A stretch of 64,000 bases of DNA from Ornithinimicrobium sp. F0845 (GTDB lineage Bacteria; Actinomycetota; Actinomycetes; Actinomycetales; Dermatophilaceae), in the NCBI RefSeq assembly GCF_023015765.1, contig NZ_JALKAL010000011.1, forward strand, positions 68,693 to 132,692, written 5' to 3'. The position numbers and the translations under genes are program-made. Below the pieces are notes generated by a model, which was given only the letters and a program-made list of their open reading frames with translations, ran no database searches and was not told where the DNA came from. Shown in pieces: positions 57,577 through 64,000 of the stretch. Numbering within the stretch: position 1 is the stretch's first letter; each line of letters begins with the position of its first letter.

Positions 57577-57942
57577 CGGGATCGACCCTACGTCGTGCCT
57601 GTGGCTCGTGACAGCATCACCTGCCGCTGTGACAGCATGACCTGCACGGCGCGCGGACCGCCGCCGTCATGGTCGGTCTCAAGGAGCTCTCCACCGATCG
57701 CGCCCTGCCCTGGCCTCCAGGACGCTCTGTCCCGGAGAGAAATACACTCATGTCATTTATTGACCATCGCAAATAACACAGTTGTAGTTACTTCTATGAC
57801 ATTCTTTGTCTGCCCAAACAATGACGTTCCGAAGGTTTCGGAATAGCCGGGATGTGTGTATTCTCCACTTCGCCCCTTGCGTCACATCATTACCACTGAT
57901 CACAGGTGTTCAGCCCCGGCACCGGGTGAAGGGAAAGACCGT
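57577..57942 (+). promoter_or_regulatory. A/T-rich leader of the CWB2 protein gene, with palindrome
   Basis: Most of this 366-bp gap is gene-free. From about 57740 to 57860 base composition is far more A/T-rich than anywhere else in the window. A perfect inverted repeat TTCCGAA-GGT-TTCGGAA lies at 57827-57843. Promoter elements and a 5' leader are likely, but I cannot assign a specific regulator; a riboswitch was considered and not supported. Confidence 0.5.
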
Positions 57943-60198
57943 ATGCGCACGCCCCCGATGCGTTTTGCTCCGACCGCCAGCCTCTGCGCGCTGGCTCTTG
58001 TTGTGTCTGCGCCCGGTGCGTTTGCGGACCCGGTGTCGTCCCCCGAGCAGGCACCTGCGGACTCGTCCGGCACGACGGCGCAGAGCGAACTGCACGACGC
58101 GGACCACGGTCACGACGACGCTGCGCTGGACCTCCTGCAGGGCCTGGGTGACCCGTTCGCCGAGGGGCTGGTCGTGCCGGCCGACCCGTTCGTCGTGCCT
58201 GACGACGCGGCGGAGCGCGGCGTGGCGCAGACAATGCCCGAGTCGCCGATGGACTGGGTGGGCCTGCCGCCGGACCCGGCCGACCTGCCCGCGGAGTGGC
58301 TCACCGAGCAGCCAGCCGTCGACATCGAGCCGTCGACGACCGAGGAGCTCATGGCCGCCGAGGACGGGTACGTCGGTGGTGGCTTTGCCGCCGCCGGCGG
58401 GGGTGCGGAGCTGGCCGACCACACCATGTCCTCGGTGCCGGCCCCGCCGACCAAGGACCTGCCGGCCACCCTTGACGCTGCCCCGCCGTGGCAGTACTCC
58501 TACTCGTGCGACCCCAACAACAAACCCGGAATGGTCGCCTTCGCCAACCTCGTCTCCGCACACTACGACCGCCCCACCTGGTACGGCTCGCGCAGCTGCA
58601 AGTGGGACAGCAGCCAGCACTACGAGGGCCGGGCGATGGACTGGCAGATGAACGCCTACGACCCCGAGGACAAGGCCATCGGGGACGCCGTCGCGCAGTG
58701 GCTCTCGGCCAACAACGGCGAGATGGCCAGACGCTTCGGGGTGCAGTCGATCATCTGGAACAGGCAGTCCTGGTACCTCTACAAGCCGGGCGCCTGGTAC
58801 CCGTACTACGGGGCCTCGCCGCACACCGACCATGTGCATATCAGCTTCAGCTGGGACGGAGCGATGGGTCGCACGTCCTGGTGGGACGGCACACCGGTCA
58901 CCGCGCACGACTACGGCACCTGCCGCGTCTACGCCGGTCAGTTCGCCCCCCGCTACCAGGGCTTCAACGGCACACCCTGCCCCACCGGTCTCCCGGCGGC
59001 CCCCTACGCGCCCTACCCGGTGATCCTGCCGGGCGCCAACAACAACGACGTGGCGCAGGCCCAGCGTTACCTCGGCTTCACCGGCAGTGACGTCGACGGC
59101 TCGTTCGGCCCGCTGACCCTCCAGGCGCTCCTGAACTACCAGTCCGCCAACGCGCTGCCGTGGACCGGTGTCCTGGACAAGGCCACCTGGGCCTACATGA
59201 TCGCTGCCGGGATCCCCAGCGACCCCGTGCCGCCGGTGCCCCCGGACCCGCCCGCGCCACCGGACCCGCCGGAGGACCCCGAGCCTGACCCCGGGACCGG
59301 GGTCTCCCGGATCGCCGGTCCCAACCGCTACGCCACCGCGGCCCAGGTGGCCGACACCTTCCCCGCGGGGAGCCCGGTCTTCGTGACCGTCGGTCAGGAC
59401 TACCCGGATGCCCTGGCCGCCGCGGCACGGGCCGGTTCGTTGGGCGGCCCGGTGCTGCTGACCAGGGCGAACCAGCTGCCCGTGGAGACCGCGTCCGCGA
59501 TCCAGCAGCTCGAGCCGTCATCGGTCACCATCGTCGGCGGCAAGGGTGCCATCAGCACCGCCGTCTACAACCAGGTTGACCAGATCACCACGGCCCCGGT
59601 GACCCGGGTCGGTGGCAGCGACCGCTACGAGACCGCACGACACCTGGCCGGCAAGTTCGGCACCAGCGTCGACGTGGTCTACGTCGCGACCGGCACCAAC
59701 TACCCGGACGCACTCGCTGGCGCCGCGCGCGCGGGCTACAACGACGGTCCCGTCCTGCTGGTGCGGCCGGACGAGGTGCCGTCCGCGACCGTGCGCGCCA
59801 TGAACTACATCAACCCCTACCGGGTGGTGGTTCTCGGCGGCGACAACGCCATCAGCACCAGCGTCGCCACCCAGCTCAGGGACATGACCCGGTCCGGCAA
59901 CCTGCAGCGGGTCGCGGGCCCCGACCGCTACGCCACGGCTGCCGAGCTGGCCTCCTACTACCCCCAGGGGGTGGACACGGTGGTGATCGCCACGGGCCAG
60001 GAGTTCCCCGACGCGCTCAGCGGCGCAGCCCACGCCGGTGACGTGCACGGACCGGTCCTGCTCGTCACGCAGAACGGGGTCAACCAGAACACCCGCGACG
60101 CGCTGGCACGCCTGGACCCGCAGGAGATCCTGATCGTCGGTGGCACGAGTGTGATCCCGGACGCCGTCGCGGCCATCCTCGAGGACTACGTCGGCTAG
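57943..60198 (+). CDS. secreted LAS-type peptidase with peptidoglycan-binding domain and three CWB2 repeats
   Basis: A 751-residue exported protein. A signal peptide ends at about residue 28 (VVSAPGAFA). After a 150-residue acidic spacer comes a domain with a LAS-type metal site (His226 and Asp233 in SSQHYEGRAMDWQ; His297 and His299 in HTDHVHISF), similar to ARB-07466-like/VanY-type peptidases. Next is a PG_binding_1 domain (NNNDVAQAQRYLGFTGSDVDGSFGPLTLQALLNYQ), a Pro-rich linker, and three CWB2 repeats (for example RVGGSDRYETARHLAGKF), which bind the wall noncovalently. It is probably a wall hydrolase or remodelling enzyme. ATG 57943 follows AAGGGAAAG. Confidence 0.88.
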   Translation: MRTPPMRFAPTASLCALALVVSAPGAFADPVSSPEQAPADSSGTTAQSELHDADHGHDDAALDLLQGLGDPFAEGLVVPADPFVVPDDAAERGVAQTMPESPMDWVGLPPDPADLPAEWLTEQPAVDIEPSTTEELMAAEDGYVGGGFAAAGGGAELADHTMSSVPAPPTKDLPATLDAAPPWQYSYSCDPNNKPGMVAFANLVSAHYDRPTWYGSRSCKWDSSQHYEGRAMDWQMNAYDPEDKAIGDAVAQWLSANNGEMARRFGVQSIIWNRQSWYLYKPGAWYPYYGASPHTDHVHISFSWDGAMGRTSWWDGTPVTAHDYGTCRVYAGQFAPRYQGFNGTPCPTGLPAAPYAPYPVILPGANNNDVAQAQRYLGFTGSDVDGSFGPLTLQALLNYQSANALPWTGVLDKATWAYMIAAGIPSDPVPPVPPDPPAPPDPPEDPEPDPGTGVSRIAGPNRYATAAQVADTFPAGSPVFVTVGQDYPDALAAAARAGSLGGPVLLTRANQLPVETASAIQQLEPSSVTIVGGKGAISTAVYNQVDQITTAPVTRVGGSDRYETARHLAGKFGTSVDVVYVATGTNYPDALAGAARAGYNDGPVLLVRPDEVPSATVRAMNYINPYRVVVLGGDNAISTSVATQLRDMTRSGNLQRVAGPDRYATAAELASYYPQGVDTVVIATGQEFPDALSGAAHAGDVHGPVLLVTQNGVNQNTRDALARLDPQEILIVGGTSVIPDAVAAILEDYVG

Positions 60199-60749
60199 AA
60201 CAGCGCGAGCACGGCCCAGCCCAGCAGCACCGTGGCGACGACCGTGCCACTGCGCTCGAGCCACCGGGTGTGGCTGGACAGGAAGTGCTGCCAGCCGGGG
60301 CGCCCGAGCAGGATGTACTGCAGCACGGCCACGGCCCGCGAGGCGCCGAACGCCGCCCCCAGGGTGACCGCCCAGGCCAGCGGCAGGCCGGCCAGCAGGA
60401 CGAACAGCGCGGCGACATAGGAGGCGGCGGACGGGACCAGCGTGCGGAAGCCGCAGCCGTACTCCACGCCGAACCGGAGGCCCCCGCGGCCCAGGCCGCG
60501 GGCGAAGACCTCCTGCGGGATGAGCTCCTTGCGCTGCGGCAGACCCAGCAGCGGCTGGCGCAGGTCCAGCACCGTCAGGGACACCGCGAGCAGCCCGAAG
60601 AGCACGGCACGCACGCCGGCGGGCACCGGGGAGAGCAGCCCGGAGAAGACTCCCAGGACGGTGCCGGTGAAGGCGCCGCCGACGGTGCAGCCCACCAGGA
60701 AGGCGGCCCACAGCCGGAGTTGGATCGCACGGCCTCGGACCGAGGCCAC
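60195..60749 (-). CDS. membrane protein of the MauE/MauD-type cluster
   Basis: A 184-residue protein with four or five helices (LWAAFLVGCTVGGAFTGTVLGVFSGLL, VRAVLFGLLAVSLTVL, TLVPSAASYVAALFVLLAGLPLAWAVTLGAAFG, VVATVLLGWAVLAL). The Cys in VGCTVGG and GVEYGCGFRT are positioned as in small actinobacterial membrane proteins found beside MauE-like genes; it may play a MauF/CcdA-like electron-transfer role, which is inference. GTG 60749 lies 24 bases after the preceding gene. Its stop shares bases with the convergent CWB2 gene's stop (CTAG at 60195-60198). Confidence 0.6.
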   Translation of the reverse strand: MASVRGRAIQLRLWAAFLVGCTVGGAFTGTVLGVFSGLLSPVPAGVRAVLFGLLAVSLTVLDLRQPLLGLPQRKELIPQEVFARGLGRGGLRFGVEYGCGFRTLVPSAASYVAALFVLLAGLPLAWAVTLGAAFGASRAVAVLQYILLGRPGWQHFLSSHTRWLERSGTVVATVLLGWAVLALF

Positions 60750-60773
60750 CAGCGCCCACGCGCTGTTCAGGCC

Positions 60774-60974
60774 TCAGGTGGAGCCGGAGAGCGCGAGCCC
60801 GGCGGCCACGACCGCGAGCAGCGCCGGCACCGGCCACGGGATGGCTGTGCCACTGAGGTGGAGTATGCCGAGGGTCACCCCGGCCACGGCCAGCAGCCCG
60901 AGCAGCGGGAGCGGGTCGGCGACCCAGCGCCGTGCCGGGCTCGGTGCAGCGGGCGAGGTGCTCAGATCGCCCAC
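60774..60974 (-). CDS. small two-helix membrane protein
   Basis: A 66-residue protein: a short polar start (GDLSTSPAAPSPARRWV) then two hydrophobic helices (PLPLLGLLAVAGVTLGILHLSG and VPALLAVVAAGLALSGS). GTG 60974 overlaps the end of the Cys/Trp-rich gene by 13 bases, the usual spacing in this operon. No family is recognised. It is too short to carry an active site and may be a membrane partner or assembly factor. Confidence 0.55.
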   Translation of the reverse strand: MGDLSTSPAAPSPARRWVADPLPLLGLLAVAGVTLGILHLSGTAIPWPVPALLAVVAAGLALSGST

Positions 60975-61564
60975 GGACAGATCGACTTGCTGCAGGCTCC
61001 GGAGGCGCTGCAGGTCCAGCCGTCGGAGCACCGGTAGGTGTTGCCGTCACTGAACTTCCAGTGCCAGGAGTCGTAGGTGCCCTGCCAGCAGTCGTCGGGA
61101 CGGTGCAGGTAGTAGCCGGTCGAGCCGGGGGCGTTCTTGTGCCAGCCGACCAGGTTGCCTGCGCCGTTGCGGTACTTCCAGCAGCACGAGCGCGAGGTGC
61201 ACATCGGCGAGGGCCCGCACATGATGCCGTTCTCGGTGTGGTTGCGCGCGTAGCCGGTCACCGGGTCGCACGGACCGGTGTTCGTGCTGGTCCAGTCGTT
61301 CCAGTAGACCGCCTGGGCGCTGTCCGTGGCCCGGTTGACCAGGAACAACGACCCCAGCCCGACCGCGGCGCCGGCGCCCAGCACCGAGCCCATGAAGGTG
61401 CGGCGCGACGGGCGGGGCCGCAGGCGCTTGCGGAGATGGCCGGTGTCGGCGACCGGCAGGTCGGCAAAGCTCACGCCGGCCCGTGCGTCCGCGGCCCATG
61501 CGTCCGCGGCCCGTGCGCCCGTGGCCCGGGTGTGGGTGGTCCGTGCGTCGGTGGTGTCAGTCAT
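60962..61564 (-). CDS. Tat-exported Cys/Trp-rich protein, MauA-like candidate
   Basis: A 200-residue protein. Residues 1-50 are Ala/Arg/Thr-rich; a twin-arginine signal follows (SRRTFMGSVLGAGAAVGLGSLFLV, residues 53-76). The mature 115 residues hold ten Cys (99, 116, 122, 127, 128, 159, 179, 185, 191, 196) and nine Trp, for example CTSRSCCWKYRNG and YDSWHWKFSDG. Tat export, even Cys number and neighbouring MauD/MauE-like genes recall the methylamine dehydrogenase small subunit, whose Trp pair becomes a tryptophan tryptophylquinone. I do not see the MauA CDYW signature, so homology is uncertain. ATG 61564 overlaps the MauD-like stop. Confidence 0.6.
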   Translation of the reverse strand: MTDTTDARTTHTRATGARAADAWAADARAGVSFADLPVADTGHLRKRLRPRPSRRTFMGSVLGAGAAVGLGSLFLVNRATDSAQAVYWNDWTSTNTGPCDPVTGYARNHTENGIMCGPSPMCTSRSCCWKYRNGAGNLVGWHKNAPGSTGYYLHRPDDCWQGTYDSWHWKFSDGNTYRCSDGWTCSASGACSKSICPWAI

Positions 61565-62130
61565 CCCTGCTCCTCTGTGAGGCGGATCGATCCGCGGGTC
61601 CCCCGGACCCAGGCGGTGAGGTCGGTGTCCCGGTCGGGCAGCGCGGCCGCGACGATCGTGCCGCCGCCGTCGACCGCCATCAGGTAGGGCGTGGCCGGCA
61701 CGTGCAGCTGCTCGAGCAGGTCGCGCCCCTGGGGCAGGCACCGGCCGGTGCCCGCCAGGTTGTCCAGGGCCGGGTCGCAGGAGCCGGTCGAGACCGCCAC
61801 GAGGGCGACCGACCCGTCCCGCACGTCGGGGACGTCGCTCAGCCCGGTCAGGGTGAGCGCGCACGAGGAGCACCCCGGCGAGACGAACGCCACGACCGTG
61901 CGGTGGGCCCCGGGCTCGACGAGCCCGGCGAGTTCCCCGTGGGCCGGGAGGCGGAAGCCCACCAGGTCGCGGGTGCTGCGCGGTGATCCGGAGGCAGGCG
62001 TGCTCGTCCCGGTCCGCCCGGCCTGGCCGCGCGTCAGGACGGTGACCTGGCGCAGCAACCCGGCGAAGCCGAGGGCGAGCAGCACCAGCGCGACCCAGGC
62101 CAGCAGGACGGCGGACTCCATGAAGCTCAC
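61561..62130 (-). CDS. MauD-like thioredoxin-fold protein
   Basis: A 189-residue protein with an N-terminal membrane anchor (VLLAWVALVLLALGFAGLLRQV) and an extracytoplasmic thioredoxin/AhpC-type domain with the active site CSSC (residues 87-90) in VVAFVSPGCSSCALTL and the cis-Pro region VPATPYLMAVDGGG. MauD-type proteins assist disulfide formation in MauA. The CxxC here is intact. GTG 62130 overlaps the MauE-like stop. Confidence 0.82.
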   Translation of the reverse strand: MSFMESAVLLAWVALVLLALGFAGLLRQVTVLTRGQAGRTGTSTPASGSPRSTRDLVGFRLPAHGELAGLVEPGAHRTVVAFVSPGCSSCALTLTGLSDVPDVRDGSVALVAVSTGSCDPALDNLAGTGRCLPQGRDLLEQLHVPATPYLMAVDGGGTIVAAALPDRDTDLTAWVRGTRGSIRLTEEQG

Positions 62131-62771
62131 CGGTGCTCACCCCCCATTTTTGGGGAGGTTTTGCTGGCCCTGCGCGCATTTTTGGGGAGGTTTTGTCCGC
62201 CCAGTTCGTGATGGATCCCGGCCTCGCGGCGGATCGCCGCCTCGGGCACCGCCCGGGCCGCGGGCAGCAGGGCGACGGAGAGCGCGATGACGAGCATCGC
62301 GGCCAGCGCCACACCCGCCTCGGCCGCGGGTGCGCCGGCCAGCGACCAGCCATCGGCACTCACCCCGCCGACCAGCGCCAGGGTGGTCAGTATGCCGCCA
62401 CGCAGGACCGCGGTCCGGCTCACCGGGGCCTCGCCCAGGCCGCAGGCGCACGGCACGACCCGGCCCTGCGCGGCCCGCAGGACCTGCCCCAGGTAGAGGG
62501 TGAACGCCAGGAAGAGCCCGGCGATCGGCATACTGACGGCGAGGGCGACCCCGGAGGGGACGTCGATGACAGCGGTGACCAGCGCGCCTGCCCCGAGGAG
62601 CGCCTCGAGCGGTCCGAGCACGAGGGCGACCGGCCCGCGGGCGCCGGGGGGCAGGACACCGTGGGCGTCCAGGCCGCGACGCAGGGCCGCGGGGGAGCGC
62701 AGGTGGGCGGCGGCCGAGGCCAGCAGCACCAGGCCGACGGCGCCGAGCAGGGCGGGCGACAGGATGCTCAT
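62127..62771 (-). CDS. MauE/DoxX-like redox-associated membrane protein
   Basis: A 214-residue protein with four helices (LLGAVGLVLLASAAAHL, VALVLGPLEALLGAGALVTAVI, LAVSMPIAGLFLAFTLYLGQVL, TAVLRGGILTTLALVGGV) and the conserved Cys pair motif VVPCACGLGEAPV after helix 3, diagnostic of the MauE family. It likely passes redox equivalents to the MauD-like protein. The C-terminal 25 residues (NLPKNARRASKTSPKMGG) are encoded by a twin direct repeat and are unlike the family. ATG 62771 overlaps the previous gene. Confidence 0.85.
   Translation of the reverse strand: MSILSPALLGAVGLVLLASAAAHLRSPAALRRGLDAHGVLPPGARGPVALVLGPLEALLGAGALVTAVIDVPSGVALAVSMPIAGLFLAFTLYLGQVLRAAQGRVVPCACGLGEAPVSRTAVLRGGILTTLALVGGVSADGWSLAGAPAAEAGVALAAMLVIALSVALLPAARAVPEAAIRREAGIHHELGGQNLPKNARRASKTSPKMGGEHR
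62145..62195 (-). repeat. 19-bp perfect direct repeat at the MauE-like C-terminus
   Basis: CATTTTTGGGGAGGTTTTG occurs at 62145-62163 and 62177-62195, a 32-bp period. It is A/T-rich in a GC-rich gene and reads (N/T)SPK or NLPK on the coding strand. It ends 15 bases before the MauD-like start, so it may be a short interspersed element or regulatory repeat within the operon. Confidence 0.85.
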
Positions 62772-63451
62772 GCCAGCTCCGCGGTCAGCCGGCTCAGGGT
62801 GGTGGCGACAGCGTCCACGTCGTCCTCCGCGCCGGGGATGCCGTAGACGATGAAGGCCGGTGCCTCCAGGACGGCGTAGTGCGCGCGCTCGTCCTCCGCG
62901 GACCGGCTCAGCCGACCGCCCGCCACGTCCAGGCCAGGACCGGTGGGCCGGGTGACGCCGTTGCGCGTGCGCCGCACGTCGAGCAGCGCGCGGTGCCCGG
63001 TCTCCAGGTGCACGACCTGGGCGACGTCGTGGGTGCGGAAGGGGGACCACTCCACGGAGCCGCCGGGCGTCAGGACCGGCCCCGCCGGGTCGGCGGTGAA
63101 CTCGACCTGAGACAACAGCGCCGTGAGCCCCTCGAGGTCGAGCGAGGGCACGGTGAAGCCGAAGACCTCGTGGTCGCCCACGCGGACCGAGAAGGCCAGG
63201 CCGGAGGCGGGGTCCCCGCCGTAGCGCCCGTGCCGCAGCGTCACGCCGTTGCGCAGCTGCACCTCGTCGGTGAGCGTGCTGCCGCTGACCGACAGGTAGT
63301 GCTCCAGGTGGGTGTGGTCGCCGCTGTTGACCTCCAGCTCCAGGCCGTCCTGGGCCAGCACGCTGATCGCGGCGGACGGGGGCAGGGTCGTGGCGTCGGG
63401 CACGTCGAGGACGAGGGTCTCGCCGTTGTGCAGGCGTCGGGTGGTGCGCAT
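62768..63451 (-). CDS. protein of unknown function in MauE/MauD-like operon
   Basis: A 227-residue soluble-looking protein with no signal peptide. It starts MRTTRRLHNGETLVLDVPDATTLPPSAAISVLAQDG and alternates short polar strands, suggesting a beta-rich fold. It contains no Cys. It is too small to be the beta-propeller large subunit (MauB). ATG 63451 follows a good GAGGAGTCC site, and the end overlaps the MauE-like start by four bases. It is the first gene after the CWB2 protein, 16 bases away, so it may belong to one transcript. Confidence 0.6.
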   Translation of the reverse strand: MRTTRRLHNGETLVLDVPDATTLPPSAAISVLAQDGLELEVNSGDHTHLEHYLSVSGSTLTDEVQLRNGVTLRHGRYGGDPASGLAFSVRVGDHEVFGFTVPSLDLEGLTALLSQVEFTADPAGPVLTPGGSVEWSPFRTHDVAQVVHLETGHRALLDVRRTRNGVTRPTGPGLDVAGGRLSRSAEDERAHYAVLEAPAFIVYGIPGAEDDVDAVATTLSRLTAELA

Positions 63452-63467
63452 CGTAGGACTCCTCCTC

Positions 63468-64000
63468 TCAGCCGACCCGGCGGCCGAGCTGGTCGAGGAC
63501 GATCGAGTTGACCGAGGTGTAGCCGCCGAGCACGACCCCGGAGTCGGGGTTGAGGGCGTCGATGGCGTTGCCGACGGAGGCGGGCAGCCGGCTCGGCTGG
63601 GTCAGCAGGACGGGGTTGGCCTCCCGGCCGGCCAGGGCGGAGCCGGACAGGGCGTCCGGGAAGTCCAGGCCGGTGGCGACGAAGACACGGCTCCGGTTGC
63701 TCGGGAAGGTGTCGGCGATCAGCGCCGAGGTCTCGTAGCGGTTGGCACCGGCGATCCTGGTCACGCTGCCGGTGGTGTAGGCCCGCAGGTCCTGCTGGAC
63801 CGAGTTGGACACGGCGCCGGAGCCACCGAGTATGACGATGCGCCCGCCGTCGAGGCGCTCCAGTGCCTCCCGGGTCGCGATCGGCAGGTGGTCGGAGTTG
63901 GTCAGCAGCAGCGGTCGGCCGTTGCGGCCCGCGGAGGCGCCGCCGGAGAGCGCGTCGGGATAGCTGACGCCGCTGGCGACGTAGAGGGTGCTGATCCCGG
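63468..64000 (-). CDS. CWB2 cell-wall-binding-repeat protein, 5' part outside window
   Basis: The visible 3' part covers two cell wall binding type 2 repeats: one ending RIVILGGSGAVSNSVQQDL and one TRIAGANRYETSALIADTFPSNRSRVFVATGLDFPDALSGSALAG... GVVLGGYTSVNSIVLDQL. Several such repeats attach proteins to anionic wall polymers. The N-terminal function is beyond the window. It precedes the 227-residue gene by 16 bases on the same strand. Confidence 0.88.
   Translation of the reverse strand, partial: GISTLYVASGVSYPDALSGGASAGRNGRPLLLTNSDHLPIATREALERLDGGRIVILGGSGAVSNSVQQDLRAYTTGSVTRIAGANRYETSALIADTFPSNRSRVFVATGLDFPDALSGSALAGREANPVLLTQPSRLPASVGNAIDALNPDSGVVLGGYTSVNSIVLDQLGRRVG

Noticed and set aside
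57840-57942. ydaO/c-di-AMP riboswitch before the wall-peptidase gene
   Set aside because: Such genes often carry this riboswitch, but I could not find the conserved core segments; only weak GGGTGAAGGG-like resemblance.
60962-61564. Naming the Cys/Trp-rich protein mauA outright
   Set aside because: The typical CDYW region and the expected 12 Cys are missing, and no large subunit gene is in the window; kept as a candidate only.

Overview
This is a high-GC (about 70%) actinobacterial chromosome segment centred on the replication origin. The gene order is textbook Actinomycetota: gyrA-gyrB-dciA-recF-gnd-dnaN-oriC-dnaA on the minus strand, then rpmH-rnpA-yidD-yidC-khpB-rsmG-parA-parB on the plus strand. 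Frequent GTG starts, 1-4 base start/stop overlaps, tRNA-Ile and tRNA-Ala downstream of gyrA, and the trxA-trxB-(anti-sigma)-sigM-murJ-DUF6049-mutT/pcnA block (same order as Rv3907c-Rv3914 of Mycobacterium tuberculosis) all support this. The protein repertoire suggests the Intrasporangiaceae/Ornithinimicrobium group, but that is inference.

Layout. 1-926: secreted subtilisin-like protease, cut by the window edge. 1.0-3.6 kb: XRE regulator, ferritin, and a frameshifted ankyrin/Imm35-like gene. 3.7-5.9 kb: acyl-CoA synthetase and enoyl-CoA hydratase-like pair. 6.0-7.7 kb: a HipBA toxin-antitoxin locus with a nested palindromic operator. 7.8-9.4 kb: tRNA-Ala, a DLW-39 micro-protein, a membrane protein, tRNA-Ile. 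9.5-12.6 kb: ABC transporter and a secreted ScyD-like protein. 12.7-24.8 kb: DUF3566 protein and the replication cluster, with oriC at 22.7-23.3 kb. 25.1-31.4 kb: ribosomal protein L34, RNase P protein, membrane insertion and chromosome segregation genes with three parS sites. 31.4-43.2 kb: thioredoxin system, SigM with putative anti-sigma factor, a 1301-residue MurJ-pseudokinase fusion, DUF6049, Nudix hydrolase and CCA-adding enzyme. 43.3-52.3 kb: YdeI-like protein, quinone oxidoreductase, HtrA-like lipoprotein, GT87 mannosyltransferase-like protein, class A penicillin-binding protein, PadR regulator and inositol-phosphate synthase. 52.4-57.6 kb: sugar aminotransferase plus acetyltransferase (Fuc4NAc-type sugar nucleotide), GtrA flippase, GT2 and a large membrane protein, probably surface glycan decoration. 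57.9-64.0 kb: two cell-wall-binding-repeat (CWB2) proteins flanking a tight minus-strand operon of MauE-like and MauD-like redox proteins and a Tat-exported Cys/Trp-rich protein.

The most interesting part is that last operon. It looks like a maturation system for an exported, disulfide-rich, tryptophan-rich protein, resembling the methylamine dehydrogenase small-subunit pathway but without a recognisable large subunit in the window. Other points of note are the HipBA operator, the ankyrin frameshift, parS sites written into the rsmG and parA coding starts, several in-frame tandem repeats, and an over-abundant GTATGCC heptamer.
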